DNA from: DRKI01 sp011051875
GTDB taxonomy: Bacteria; Desulfobacterota; Desulfobulbia; Desulfobulbales; Desulfobulbaceae
Direction: 5' to 3'
NCBI GenBank assembly: GCA_026990385.1
Contig: JALXDL010000054.1
Span: 62,001 to 126,000 of the forward strand
DNA length: 64,000 nucleotides
Below are positions 1 through 8,745 of the stretch, piece after piece. The translations under genes and the position numbers were made by a program. Below the pieces are notes generated by a model that had not been told where the DNA came from, searched no databases, and saw nothing but the letters and a program-made list of their open reading frames with translations. Every line of letters starts with the position of its first letter. Position 1 is the stretch's first letter.

Positions 1-445
1 TTCCGGAAAGATCGGCGCGGCCCCTGTGGGAGGAGGCGAGGTCACCCGGTGGTGTCGGACCTGGTTCACCACAACCGCGGCCGAAAAGGGATGGTCCGGA
101 GCAGTGTCTTTTCTTGACTCTGGCGGGAAACGTAGTACCTTGGTGCCGCATGGGTAACCGATCACGGGATATCCAATTACCCTGAATTAATAGAGGACTT
201 GTAAAGGGTTGCACGGTACCACAGCTGCGGGTGATCGAGCTTCACAAGCATACACCCCGTATACCGGGTGGTGCGGGCGCGTGCGGATGGGGTGCTCTGC
301 AACCGCTTGGCCGCATCCGCCAGGAGTTGGCCGCTGCAGGCTGGATCAGGATCACCTGTGGGAATACCGGCTGAAGCCGGGATGAAAAACAAGGGGCGGC
401 AGAAGGGGTGCGACCTGCCGGCCGCACTTTTTTCTCTTTTCTGGT
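1..445. other. Intergenic / window edge
   Basis: I find no convincing gene here. Short open stretches run off the left edge, but none has a recognisable motif. The stretch contains one copy of a dispersed repeat (154-203). A TTGACT hexamer at 114-119 could be a -35 box, but no good -10 follows at normal spacing, so I do not call a promoter. Confidence 0.5.
154..203 (+). repeat. Dispersed intergenic repeat, family A
   Basis: The stretch begins GTAACCGATCACGGGATATC, continues with an AATTACCC block, and then reads GAATTAATAGAGG-ACTTGT. The same order of blocks recurs at 11629-11677 and 51222-51270, always between genes. The core is partly palindromic, as in REP-type elements. The REP assignment is an inference; the similarity between copies is visible directly. 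Confidence 0.7.
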
Positions 446-1453
446 ATGACAGCGCAATCTTCATCGCCACCATGCCTGGTCATCGGCGGCAGCGGGTTCA
501 TCGGCAGCCACCTGGTGCAGGAACTGCTTCGGCAGGGAAAAGAGGTCAGGGTCTTTGACCGGGCGGTCTATCCGGGGGAGCTGGAGCTGCAGCCCCGGGA
601 GATGGTGCAGGGTGACATCATGGACCGGGACGGACTCGTCCGCGCCATGCAGGGCTGCCGGACCGTCTTTCACCTGGCCGGCACCCCCATGCTCTGGGAC
701 CGCGATCCCTCGGTCTTTGAACGGCTCAATCACCAGGGGACCCGCAATGTCCTGGCCGCGATCCGGGAGGCGGGCGAGCTGCGGCTGGTCTTTACCAGCA
801 CCGAGTCCATCCTGGCGCCCACCCGGGGCAACCTGCCCGTGACCGAGGATGCCCGGCCCAGGCTCGAGGATATGCTCGGGCCCTACTGCCGCTCCAAGTT
901 CCTGGCCGAGCAGGCCGTGTTCCGGGCCGCGGACGAGGGGCTTGATGCGGTGGTCGTCTCTCCCACCCTGCCCATCGGTCCCGGCGACCGGAACCTGACC
1001 CCGCCCGGCCGCATGGTATCGGATTTTCTGCAGGGCAGGATACCGGGCTACCTGGACTGCATGCTCAACTTCGCCGATGTGCGCGACATGGCCATCTGGC
1101 ACCTGCGGGCCGCGGAACGCGGCCGGCCCGGACGGCGCTACATCCTCTCGGGTTACAACCTGAAGATTATCGAGTTTTTCCAGTACCTGAGCCGGGAGAG
1201 CGGCCGGCCCTGTCCCGGCCTGAAGGTCCCCTGGCTCGTGGCCCTGGCCTGGGCCTACCTGGAGGAGACGGTCTGCCGCATCACCGGCGGCCGACCGAGA
1301 AGCTCGGTGACCGGGGTCCGGCTCTGCCGCCGTTCCATGGCCTTTGACGGCTCCTGGACCTGGCGGGCCCTGGGTCACCGGCCGCGGCCGCTCGAGGAAT
1401 CCATCCGCGACACCGTGGCCTGGCACCGGGCGCGCCTTGCCGGAACCCCTTAG
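446..1453 (+). CDS. hpnA: NAD(P)-dependent epimerase/dehydratase, HpnA-like
   Basis: This is a 335-residue short-chain dehydrogenase of the extended (epimerase / 3-beta-HSD) type. A Rossmann glycine motif GGSGFIG lies at residues 14-20, and the catalytic pair Y147/K151 (YCRSK) is at the expected distance. HpnA proteins are sugar-epimerase homologues that recur in hopanoid gene clusters, and hpnL, hpnN, hpnM, hpnH, hpnG and the cyclase all follow within 13 kb. That context is the reason for the symbol; sequence alone would support only an extended SDR. Its stop overlaps the stop of the convergent sulfotransferase gene by a few bases. No strong Shine-Dalgarno precedes the ATG, so the start is provisional. 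Confidence 0.75.
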   Translation: MTAQSSSPPCLVIGGSGFIGSHLVQELLRQGKEVRVFDRAVYPGELELQPREMVQGDIMDRDGLVRAMQGCRTVFHLAGTPMLWDRDPSVFERLNHQGTRNVLAAIREAGELRLVFTSTESILAPTRGNLPVTEDARPRLEDMLGPYCRSKFLAEQAVFRAADEGLDAVVVSPTLPIGPGDRNLTPPGRMVSDFLQGRIPGYLDCMLNFADVRDMAIWHLRAAERGRPGRRYILSGYNLKIIEFFQYLSRESGRPCPGLKVPWLVALAWAYLEETVCRITGGRPRSSVTGVRLCRRSMAFDGSWTWRALGHRPRPLEESIRDTVAWHRARLAGTP

Positions 1454-2577
1454 TCGGAAAATGCATATTCCTCGAAGATGGGCTGCAGCCGATTGCGGAT
1501 CATCTCCCGGCTCAGGCCGTACTGTTCGAGGGAGTAGCGGTGCCTGCTCCGGTACTTCCTGGCCCGTCCTGTTTCCTCTGCAAGCCGGGAATCGAAATCG
1601 GGCCGCACCTCCATGCCGAAGGCGCGGTAGATCCTGTGCACCGTGGCCCGCGGATCGGCAACGAGCTCCTCGTAACGGATCTTGAGCAGCCTGTCCGCCG
1701 GGAAATCCTTTTCCAGTTCATGCAGGTGCAGGTAATAGTCGCAGATCAGTTCGGCCAGTTCCCGGCAGGCCCTGTTGTTCTCCCGGGCCCGGGGGGCGAG
1801 ACTCTTCCAGGTCACCTCGAACATGGAAATCAGCGATGGGATCGACTCGTAGGGATGGCGGACCAGGTGGACGATGCGCATGTCCGGCAGCAGGGAGTGG
1901 ATGGTGTCGAGGCGGCCGGCGATGAGCGCCACCTTCTGCAGCAGGATCTTGTCTGGCCCGGTGGCATAGAGATGCCGCTGCAGGCAGCTCTTGTAATAGG
2001 CCATCAGTTTTTTCCGTTCCCGCTCCGGCATCCGGTCGACGAACATGGCCGCGTCCATTTCCCTGAAAAAGGGAAAGAGCAGGCCCAGCAGCGGGCTGAG
2101 CATGGCGAACATGAAGAGCATCTCGTCCGACTCGGCCTTTTCCGGGCCGGTCCGGTGGATGGTCTCCCAGCCCTTGAAGCCGCGGTTGCTGATAACCGAC
2201 AGGATGCGGCGGCCCGGGCTGCCCAGCAGCCGGTCGACCCGGCCGGCAAGCGCAAAGAGCTTGTAGCAGGTGATGGCCGGAAAGATGGTGTGGTAGAGCT
2301 TGAACCAGGCAAACTGCCCGTCCAGGGCCAGCAGCCGGTGGCTGAAGGTGGTGCCGCTGCGCGGGTTGCCGATGATGTACAGGGGGGCGTGCAGGGGCTG
2401 CCTGCGAAAGGCCGGGAAGAAGAGATGGTCCAGCAGGCGCATGCACCAGACAAAGAGGCGCAGGATGAAAAAGGGGACCAGGAAGAGGAACACCAGGGTT
2501 GCGTGCCGCGGCGAGAAGTATTTCCTTGAAAAGGAGAGCCGTATCAGCCGGAACAGTGTCGGGTAATGAAGATACAT
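1450..2577 (-). CDS. Sulfotransferase family protein
   Basis: Residues 66-80 contain the 5'-phosphosulfate-binding loop of PAPS-dependent sulfotransferases (IIGNPRSGTTFSH). A downstream VHLVRHPYESIPS segment matches the 3'-phosphate-binding region. A hydrophobic stretch near residues 28-47 suggests membrane association. The family transfers sulfate from PAPS to hydroxyl groups of lipids, sugars or proteins; the acceptor here is unknown. The gene lies between hpnA and hpnL, so a hopanoid or associated lipid acceptor is possible but only inferred. I chose the Met at 2577 (375 residues). The in-frame extension to 2694 looks non-coding and runs into a repeat at 2683-2755. No clear ribosome site decides the start. 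Confidence 0.8.
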   Translation of the reverse strand: MYLHYPTLFRLIRLSFSRKYFSPRHATLVFLFLVPFFILRLFVWCMRLLDHLFFPAFRRQPLHAPLYIIGNPRSGTTFSHRLLALDGQFAWFKLYHTIFPAITCYKLFALAGRVDRLLGSPGRRILSVISNRGFKGWETIHRTGPEKAESDEMLFMFAMLSPLLGLLFPFFREMDAAMFVDRMPERERKKLMAYYKSCLQRHLYATGPDKILLQKVALIAGRLDTIHSLLPDMRIVHLVRHPYESIPSLISMFEVTWKSLAPRARENNRACRELAELICDYYLHLHELEKDFPADRLLKIRYEELVADPRATVHRIYRAFGMEVRPDFDSRLAEETGRARKYRSRHRYSLEQYGLSREMIRNRLQPIFEEYAFSD

Positions 2578-2682
2578 GGTCAGAAAGGAGGCGGAAGATT
2601 GAGGGTGGAACCCGGAATTTGATCCAGCCATGCCGCTCTGGCGGAGGGCAGCTGTATCAGGTTCCGGCAGTGCTGTCCTGGC

Positions 2683-2755
2683 GTAATGGTTCACCGGCAG
2701 CCCATCTTCATCTGATCAAGCTTCCCTGATATATGGGGTGCCGGTGAACCGGTAC
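2683..2755. repeat. Inverted pair of family A repeats
   Basis: GGTTCACCGGCAGCCC (2688-2703) and GGGGTGCCGGTGAACC (2735-2750) are complementary at 15 of 16 positions. They could form a long hairpin with a 31-nt loop. Each arm extends outward into the GTAAT/GTACC start of the family A core, so this is two head-to-head copies, a typical REP doublet arrangement. It lies between the divergent sulfotransferase and hpnL genes. Confidence 0.65.
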
Positions 2756-2941
2756 GATCTGGCAATATGGCCGTAAAAGGCCATCGCCGTCAAGGGCGGC
2801 GACGGTCTGCATCCTGTTTTTTGGGGCACCGGGTATCGCCGGTCACCGGAAATCTCTTTGCCATGGAGAAGATATGCGGCAATCTTCCTGTTCTTTTTCC
2901 GGCCGGTCCGGGGCCGTACCCCGTGTTCTGACAGGAGAGGC

Positions 2942-3925
2942 ATGACAGGGAAACTTCGTGCCACCACCATGGCCGGCACGCTGCTCGGCCTGGGTCTCCT
3001 GGCCTGGCTCCTGGTCCGCGCCGGGATAGGGGAGATCGTCGCTGTCTTTACGCTCGTCGGCTGGAACATTTTCTGGTTGGCGGCCTTCCGCATCCTGCCC
3101 ATCATGGTCGATGCCCGGGGCTGGAGGCAGCTTTTTGTCCGGCATACCAGGCCGCCTTTTGTTGACCTGGTCCTGGCCCGCTGGGTGGCGGAATCGGTCA
3201 ACACCCTCTTTCCCGTTGGCCAGGTGGGCGGACATATCGTCCGCGCCCGCCTGGTGAACAGGATCGGCCGGACGTCCGGCGAGGCCGGCGGAACGGTGAT
3301 GGTTGACTTCACCATCGGCCTGCTCACCCAGGCCCTGTTCACCCTGCTCGGCCTGGCCCTGCTCCTGCTCGAGGCCGGTCTGAGCCGGGACACGTCGGGA
3401 ATCTTGATCGGTCTTGTCGTGGCCCTGGCCGTGCTCTGTTGTTTTTTCCTGAGCCAGAAGGCCGGGCTGTTCGGATTCGCGGCCCGCAAGCTGGGCAGGA
3501 TACTGAAAGAGGAACAGGCCGTCACCCTGGTCAGCAATGCCCGCGACCTGGATGCCAGGATCAACGAGATCTACTCCCGGCGCTCGCAGCTCTTTTTCTG
3601 CCTGCTCTGGCGGCTGCTGGGATGGATCAGCAAGTCCGGCGAGAACTGGCTCTTTTTTTATTTTTCCGGCGTTCCCCTGTCGCCGGCCCAGGCCATTGTG
3701 CTCGAGAGTATCGCCACCGCCTTCCGCAGCGCCGCCTTTGTCGTTCCCGGCGGCCTGGGCGTCCAGGATGGCGGCCTTCTGCTCGTGGGATCGTTGCTCG
3801 GTCTTGCCCCGCAGGAGGTCATGGCCCTGGCCCTGGCCAAGCGGTTCAGGGAGTTTGCGGTCGGTCTGCCGGGTCTTGCCTGGTGGGCCAGGGCGGAGAC
3901 CGGGTGGCGTCAGCGCAACAGGTAA
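2942..3925 (+). CDS. hpnL: HpnL-family integral membrane protein (LPG synthase TM-like)
   Basis: This 327-residue, strongly hydrophobic protein has about eight predicted membrane segments. It belongs to the UPF0104 / lysylphosphatidylglycerol-synthase transmembrane family, of which HpnL is the hopanoid-cluster member. Supporting landmarks are the conserved mid-protein VGGHIVRARLV segment and the late VVPGGLGVQDGG loop. I set the start at the ATG at 2942 because AGGAGAGG ends one base before it. An upstream in-frame Met at 2858 lacks a ribosome site and adds a non-conserved tail. The gene is followed 78 bp downstream by hpnN on the same strand. HpnL function is not established; lipid flipping or synthesis support is a guess. 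Confidence 0.8.
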   Translation: MTGKLRATTMAGTLLGLGLLAWLLVRAGIGEIVAVFTLVGWNIFWLAAFRILPIMVDARGWRQLFVRHTRPPFVDLVLARWVAESVNTLFPVGQVGGHIVRARLVNRIGRTSGEAGGTVMVDFTIGLLTQALFTLLGLALLLLEAGLSRDTSGILIGLVVALAVLCCFFLSQKAGLFGFAARKLGRILKEEQAVTLVSNARDLDARINEIYSRRSQLFFCLLWRLLGWISKSGENWLFFYFSGVPLSPAQAIVLESIATAFRSAAFVVPGGLGVQDGGLLLVGSLLGLAPQEVMALALAKRFREFAVGLPGLAWWARAETGWRQRNR

Positions 3926-4003
3926 CTGGGCACACCTGGCAATGCTTCGTGTACCCCCTCTCCGGTGCCCGGACTCCGAAGTTTTCCACCGGTGGCAACT
4001 GAT

Positions 4004-6664
4004 ATGCTGAAATGCCTGCGAGACAATACTCCCTGCCTGCCGGTCTGGTGGGTGCGATGGGTGCAGCGCCACGGCCTGGTTCTCCTGCTGCTGATCCTCT
4101 GCGGTACAGGGGTGCTGCTCTATTTCACGGCCCGGAATTTCCGGATCAACACCGATCTTACCGAGATGATCTCGGAGAAGCTTTCCTTTCGCCGGGACGT
4201 AAAGAAATTTCACCAGGAATTTCCGCAGCTGGTGGGGACCGTGGTCGTGGTCGTGCATGGGGATTCACAGGAACAGGTCCGCCAGGCCAGGGATCTGCTC
4301 GCCCGGCGCCTGGCCCGTGAAAAAAACCTGTTCCACTCGGTCTACGTGCCGGGCGGAGGTCCTTTTTTTGCCCGGAACGGCCTGCTCTACCTCAGCACGG
4401 AACAGCTTGAGGCGCTGGGAGACCGGCTGGCGGAGATGCAGCCATTCCTGGCACTGCTGTCCAGGGATTTTTCCCTTTCAGGCCTGTTTTCGGTGCTCAC
4501 GAAGATCGTTGACCGGCAGGAGTTGTCCCTGGAGGAAAACAATGGGATTCTCGTTCTTTTTGAGCGGCTGGCACAGGTGTTCTCCGCGGTCGGGACCGGC
4601 AGGACCGTCCACATGGACTGGCAGTCCCTGGTCATGACCGGCCGCGAAGGAGATGCCGGAAACCAGTTCATCCTCCTGCAGCCGAACAGGGAGGGCAGGG
4701 GTCACCCGGCCGGGCGGGCGGTGGCCGCCATCCGCCAGGCAGCGCGGGATCTTCGGCTTGCCGACCGGTTCGGAGCCGGGATCAGCATCACCGGCAAGCC
4801 GGTGATCAACTGGGAAGACCTCAGAAGCGTGCGCCATGACATCACCATCGCCTCGCTGGTCTCCTTTGTCCTGGTGGGTATCGTGCTCTACCTGGGACTG
4901 GGCTCCCTGCGCCTTGTGCTGGCCGGTCTCTTCACCCTGGCCGTGGGCCTTGCCTGGACCATCGGCTTTGCCATTCTGGTGGTGGGGCAGCTCAACATGA
5001 TCTCGGTCACCTTCGTGGTCCTCTTCATCGGCCTGGGAATCGACTACGGGATCCAGATCTTTCTCCGCTACAGGGAGTTGCTCCTCCAGGGCCGGCCACA
5101 CATGGACGCCATTGCCGAGGCTGTCTCGGCAACCGGCAATACCCTGCTCCTGTGCGCCATATCGACGGCCATCGGCTTTTACGCCTTTGTGCCCACGGCC
5201 TATGTCGGCGCCTCGGAGCTGGGCCTTATCTCCGGTACCGGCATGTTTCTCATCTTTCTCGCCTCCATTACCGTGCTGCCGGCTCTCATGGCACTGTTGC
5301 CCGAAGAAAGGAAACAGCTCCTGCCCCTGGCCATGGGCGCTTCTGCCGCGCGCTGGCTGGTTCGCTATCCGCGGCCCATCCTGGCTGTGGCCGGCGCGGC
5401 CCTCCTGGTTTCGCTGCTGCTCCTGCCGCGCATCACTTTTGATACCAATCCCTTCAACATGTCAGACCAGGACTCGCCGGCCGTGCAGACCGCCATGCGT
5501 CTCTTTGCCGATGACCATGCCACGCCCTGGACCATCTCGGTCCTGGCCCCGGGCCGGCAGCAGGCGCAGCGGCTTGCCAGACGGCTGAGGGCCCTGCCCG
5601 AGGTGCGCGCGGCCATTACCATTGATGATTTTGTGCCGGCCCGCCAGGAGGAGAAACTGGCCCTGATCGAGGACATGGCCCTGACCATGCCGCCTGCTCC
5701 TGCCGCTGACAGGATGCCGGCCCCTGAGCGCTACCGGCGGGATCGGGAAGCCCTGGCCGCCCTTGCCGGGGCCCTGGACCGGCGCCTGGCGGAAGACGGG
5801 ATGAACAGGGAGGTGCGGGGGAAGGTAACGGCACTGGCCGACAGTGTGCACGGGATCGAGCAGCGGCTTGCCGGGCCGGCACAGGCAAGGGGGATCTTCG
5901 ACCGGCTGGAGCAGGCCCTGCTTCCGGATCTCGGTGCCCTGATCAGGCGCCTGAACAGGTTGATGGAGGCCCGGCCGGTCACCCTGGCCCGGTTGCCCCG
6001 CGATCTGGTCAGCCGTTACGTCTCGGCCGATCACCAGTACCGGATCCAGGTCTTTCCGAGTCGCGACCTCAGGGATCGGCAGAACCTGGAGCGGTTTGTC
6101 AGCGCGGTCACCGCCATCGCTCCTTCGGCCACCGACCAGCCGGTGACCGTGCTCAAGGCGGGGCAGACCATTGTCAGGGCCTTTCGCAACGCTTCGATCC
6201 TGGCCTTTGTCCTGATCGGGCTCTTCCTGCGCCTGACCATGCGGACCTGGACCGAGGTGTTCCTGGTGCTGGCGCCACTCATGCTGGCCCTCTGCTATAC
6301 CGTGGCCGCGGCGGTGCTCCTGCGCGTCCCGTTCAATTTCGCCAATATCATCGTCGTTCCCCTGCTCCTGGGAATCGGGGTGGATTCCGCTATCCATGTC
6401 CTGCACCGTGTACGGGAGGTGCATGGCCGGCTCACCCATGTCCTGGAGACCTCCACGGCCCGGGCCGTGCTCTTCAGCTCACTGACCACGGTGATGAGTT
6501 TCGGCACCCTGTCGTTCATGCACCACGCCGGAACGGCCAGCATGGGCAGGCTGCTCACCCTGAGCGTCACCATGATGATTGTCTGTACCCTGATCATTCT
6601 GCCGGCCTGGCTGGAACTGTATGGTCCATTCGCGACCGGGAGAAAGAATGCTGAAAAGCAGTGA
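4004..6664 (+). CDS. hpnN: Hopanoid-associated RND transporter HpnN
   Basis: The protein is about 886 residues, an MMPL/RND-type exporter with two similar halves. Each half has one membrane helix, a large periplasmic domain and a bundle of five or more helices (roughly residues 275-430 and 720-880). The first bundle carries LFIGLGIDYGIQIFLRYRE and the second LLLGIGVDSAIHVLHRVRE, the paired helix-4 motifs of this family with an acidic residue in the membrane. HpnN moves hopanoids from the inner to the outer membrane in characterised bacteria. The start could also lie 39 bases upstream at 3965; I prefer the Met before LKCLRDN. hpnL is upstream, and hpnM is convergent 60 bp downstream. Confidence 0.9.
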   Translation: MLKCLRDNTPCLPVWWVRWVQRHGLVLLLLILCGTGVLLYFTARNFRINTDLTEMISEKLSFRRDVKKFHQEFPQLVGTVVVVVHGDSQEQVRQARDLLARRLAREKNLFHSVYVPGGGPFFARNGLLYLSTEQLEALGDRLAEMQPFLALLSRDFSLSGLFSVLTKIVDRQELSLEENNGILVLFERLAQVFSAVGTGRTVHMDWQSLVMTGREGDAGNQFILLQPNREGRGHPAGRAVAAIRQAARDLRLADRFGAGISITGKPVINWEDLRSVRHDITIASLVSFVLVGIVLYLGLGSLRLVLAGLFTLAVGLAWTIGFAILVVGQLNMISVTFVVLFIGLGIDYGIQIFLRYRELLLQGRPHMDAIAEAVSATGNTLLLCAISTAIGFYAFVPTAYVGASELGLISGTGMFLIFLASITVLPALMALLPEERKQLLPLAMGASAARWLVRYPRPILAVAGAALLVSLLLLPRITFDTNPFNMSDQDSPAVQTAMRLFADDHATPWTISVLAPGRQQAQRLARRLRALPEVRAAITIDDFVPARQEEKLALIEDMALTMPPAPAADRMPAPERYRRDREALAALAGALDRRLAEDGMNREVRGKVTALADSVHGIEQRLAGPAQARGIFDRLEQALLPDLGALIRRLNRLMEARPVTLARLPRDLVSRYVSADHQYRIQVFPSRDLRDRQNLERFVSAVTAIAPSATDQPVTVLKAGQTIVRAFRNASILAFVLIGLFLRLTMRTWTEVFLVLAPLMLALCYTVAAAVLLRVPFNFANIIVVPLLLGIGVDSAIHVLHRVREVHGRLTHVLETSTARAVLFSSLTTVMSFGTLSFMHHAGTASMGRLLTLSVTMMIVCTLIILPAWLELYGPFATGRKNAEKQ

Positions 6665-6724
6665 TGCCCCAGCCGTGGACCATGGCAGGGGCCGGGATGG
6701 ACGGCCGCGGTGAGGATCGGCGGA

Positions 6725-7342
6725 TCAGTCCTTTGCCTCGAGCTTCTCGATCTTTTCGTCAAGGATCCTGAGCAGGCCGTCGATTCCCTCCTTCTTGAGT
6801 ATGGACCTGAACTGGGACCTGGTCTGGGAGAGCTGGCTCACGCCTTCGACCTGGATATCGATGATCATCCATTTCCCGTCATGGGGGACAAGGATATAGC
6901 TAAGATCCCGGGGCTTTTTCTCCGGCCTTGTGATCCGGCAGGTCACCTTGACGTAGCGGTCCCGGAGCGGCCGGCTGTCGATGATGGAAAACCGCTGGCC
7001 CCGATAATGGGCAAAACGGTTTGCATAGGTGCCCACCGACCAGGTGATATATCTGTCCAGCAGTTCCTTCCTCCGGGCGGGATCCAGTTTTTTCCAGAAG
7101 GATCCGGTGGATTTCCTGACCATGAACTCGTAGAAGAACGACTTGCGCATCACCGGGTCCAGCAGCGCGCAGCGCCCCCTGAACCCGAGTTCTTCACCCT
7201 TCTTCATGCAGTCAAGGAGCGCGCTGTTCAGTGTCTCGATGACACGGGTCGCCTCGCCGGGCGCGGGAGACGGGCCGGCCGGGCAGGATGCCGTCATGGT
7301 GAGGGCAAGGAAAAAGACAATGGGGAAAACCAGATGCTTCAT
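6725..7342 (-). CDS. hpnM: MlaC/Ttg2D-family periplasmic protein, HpnM
   Basis: This 205-residue protein has an N-terminal signal peptide (MKHLVFPIVFFLALTMTA). The body resembles MlaC/toluene-tolerance Ttg2D lipid-binding proteins: a helical N-terminal half, then ITWSVGTYANRFAHYRGQ, and a beta-rich half with YILVPHDGKWMIIDIQVEG. Hopanoid loci commonly pair an MlaC homologue (HpnM) with the HpnN exporter, and here it is convergent with hpnN. A role in carrying hopanoid lipid across the periplasm follows from the family and is not shown here. The start at 7342 opens the signal peptide directly; an in-frame Met 63 bases upstream would put a polar tail before it and is rejected. A cysteine follows the signal peptide, but the lipobox is poor. 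Confidence 0.85.
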   Translation of the reverse strand: MKHLVFPIVFFLALTMTASCPAGPSPAPGEATRVIETLNSALLDCMKKGEELGFRGRCALLDPVMRKSFFYEFMVRKSTGSFWKKLDPARRKELLDRYITWSVGTYANRFAHYRGQRFSIIDSRPLRDRYVKVTCRITRPEKKPRDLSYILVPHDGKWMIIDIQVEGVSQLSQTRSQFRSILKKEGIDGLLRILDEKIEKLEAKD

Positions 7343-7803
7343 AGCGTGGATCCTGTTATGTTGTGCCGCTGGTCCGGCTGTTTTTTGTAAGTGTTCACAG
7401 GGCACCCCCTCCGGACGCGCCCGAACCTCCCGATAGACGGGGTGTATAATCGGGAAGTCCGATCACGCACAGCCGTGGCGCCCTGCAACCGCTTCCAAGT
7501 CCTGTGTTGATCCGGGGTACTTGGAGGTCCCGTGATCGGCTACGATTTTTTTTATACCAATCTTGCCGTGTATGGGGTACATCAGCATAATGATTATCAG
7601 TGATGGCAACCGCCCCGGAGGGGCAAGGTGGAGGTCGGTTCCCGGCTGTGCCAGGGGATGCCGGAAGCGTAACCGTTCACAGGATGCCATTACCCCGGCA
7701 TTATTCGGGAATTGTAAACGCGTACCCGGAAGCGGCGGTGTGCCGCTATCCGGCAGTCTGCTGCTGATCCACCGGAAATAACTATAGAACGGTACGAATA
7801 AAG
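7343..7803. other. Intergenic region with repeats between hpnM and ispH
   Basis: This 461-bp divergent spacer must hold the promoters for hpnM and ispH. I recognise no clear -35/-10 pair. Family A-like repeat cores occur at 7387-7408 (GTAAGTGTTCACAGGGC) and 7669-7710. The block CCCTGCAACCGCTT near 7490 has a partner near 296-306 in the first spacer of the window. No credible small gene was found. Confidence 0.5.
7669..7710 (+). repeat. Dispersed intergenic repeat, family A
   Basis: The sequence starts GTAACCGTTCACAGGATGCC and continues with an ATTACCCCGG block and an ATTATTCGGG block. It shares the order and spacing of the copies at 154, 11629 and 51222, with more divergence in the second half. 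Confidence 0.55.
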
Positions 7804-8742
7804 ATGGAAATAATTCTTGCCAAACCACGCGGTTTCTGCGCCGGTGTCAACAGGGCCATCGCCATTGTGAACAGGGCGCTGGAGAGGTACGGCAGCCCGG
7901 TGTATGTGCTGCACGAGATTGTCCATAACACGTATGTCGTCAACAACCTTGCCCGAAAGGGAGCGGTCTTTGTCAAGTCCCTGGATGATATTCCCGGCGG
8001 ATCGGTCACTATCTTCAGCGCCCACGGCGTGGCCCGATCCGTGGAGGAGCAGGCCCGTGTGCTGGGCCTGCATGTCATCGACGCCACCTGTCCCCTGGTG
8101 ACCAGGGTACACCGTCGCGTGGCCAGGCTCAACAAGATTGGCTACGATGTCCTCATCATCGGCCACAGGCATCACCCTGAGGTGGAGGGCACCTGCGGCA
8201 GGGCACTGGGCCGGGTCCATGTCATCTCCAGCGCGGCTGACATTGCCGACCTCCGGGTCACGGACCCGACACGGGTGGGTTACGTGACCCAGACCACTCT
8301 CAGCATGGATGACGCCGCCGACCTGATCGCCCGGCTCAAGGAGAGGTTTCCGCAAATCGATATTCCGGACCGGACCGATATCTGTTATGCTACCCAGAAC
8401 AGGCAGACCGCGGTCCGTGAGCTTGCAGCCCGGGTAGACCTGTTCCTGGTCGTGGGCTCCCGGAACAGCTCCAACTCCAACCGGCTGCGGGAGGTGGCTG
8501 AGAAACAGGGTGTCCGGGCCTATCTCATTGACAACCGGGATGAGATCGACCCGGCCTGGCTTGAAGGCGTGAGCCGGGTGGGGCTCACGGCCGGCGCATC
8601 GGCGCCCGAGGTCCTTGTCGAAGAGGTCATCGACTGGCTGAGGCAACGGGAACCGTCCACGGTGCGGGAGATGGACGGGCCGGAGGAAAACACCAGGTTC
8701 AAGCTGCCCGAACTGCCGGATTTCGCCCTCCAGGAAACATGA
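7804..8742 (+). CDS. ispH: 4-hydroxy-3-methylbut-2-enyl diphosphate reductase
   Basis: IspH (LytB) makes IPP and DMAPP in the last step of the MEP pathway, using an Fe-S cluster. The 312-residue product has the three cluster-binding cysteines C12 (FCAGV), C96 (DATCP) and C194 (DICYATQNRQ). It also has H41, H74 and H124, and the catalytic E126. Length matches the family. A short polar tail after about residue 290 is not part of the conserved fold. It supplies isoprenoid units to the hopanoid genes around it. The DUF116 gene begins 3 bp after its stop, so the two are almost certainly co-transcribed. No strong ribosome site precedes the ATG, but the start matches the family N-terminus. Confidence 0.95.
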   Translation: MEIILAKPRGFCAGVNRAIAIVNRALERYGSPVYVLHEIVHNTYVVNNLARKGAVFVKSLDDIPGGSVTIFSAHGVARSVEEQARVLGLHVIDATCPLVTRVHRRVARLNKIGYDVLIIGHRHHPEVEGTCGRALGRVHVISSAADIADLRVTDPTRVGYVTQTTLSMDDAADLIARLKERFPQIDIPDRTDICYATQNRQTAVRELAARVDLFLVVGSRNSSNSNRLREVAEKQGVRAYLIDNRDEIDPAWLEGVSRVGLTAGASAPEVLVEEVIDWLRQREPSTVREMDGPEENTRFKLPELPDFALQET

Positions 8743-8745
8743 GCG

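Noticed and set aside
114..142. Sigma-70 promoter with TTGACT before hpnA
   Set aside because: No acceptable -10 hexamer at 16-18 bases.
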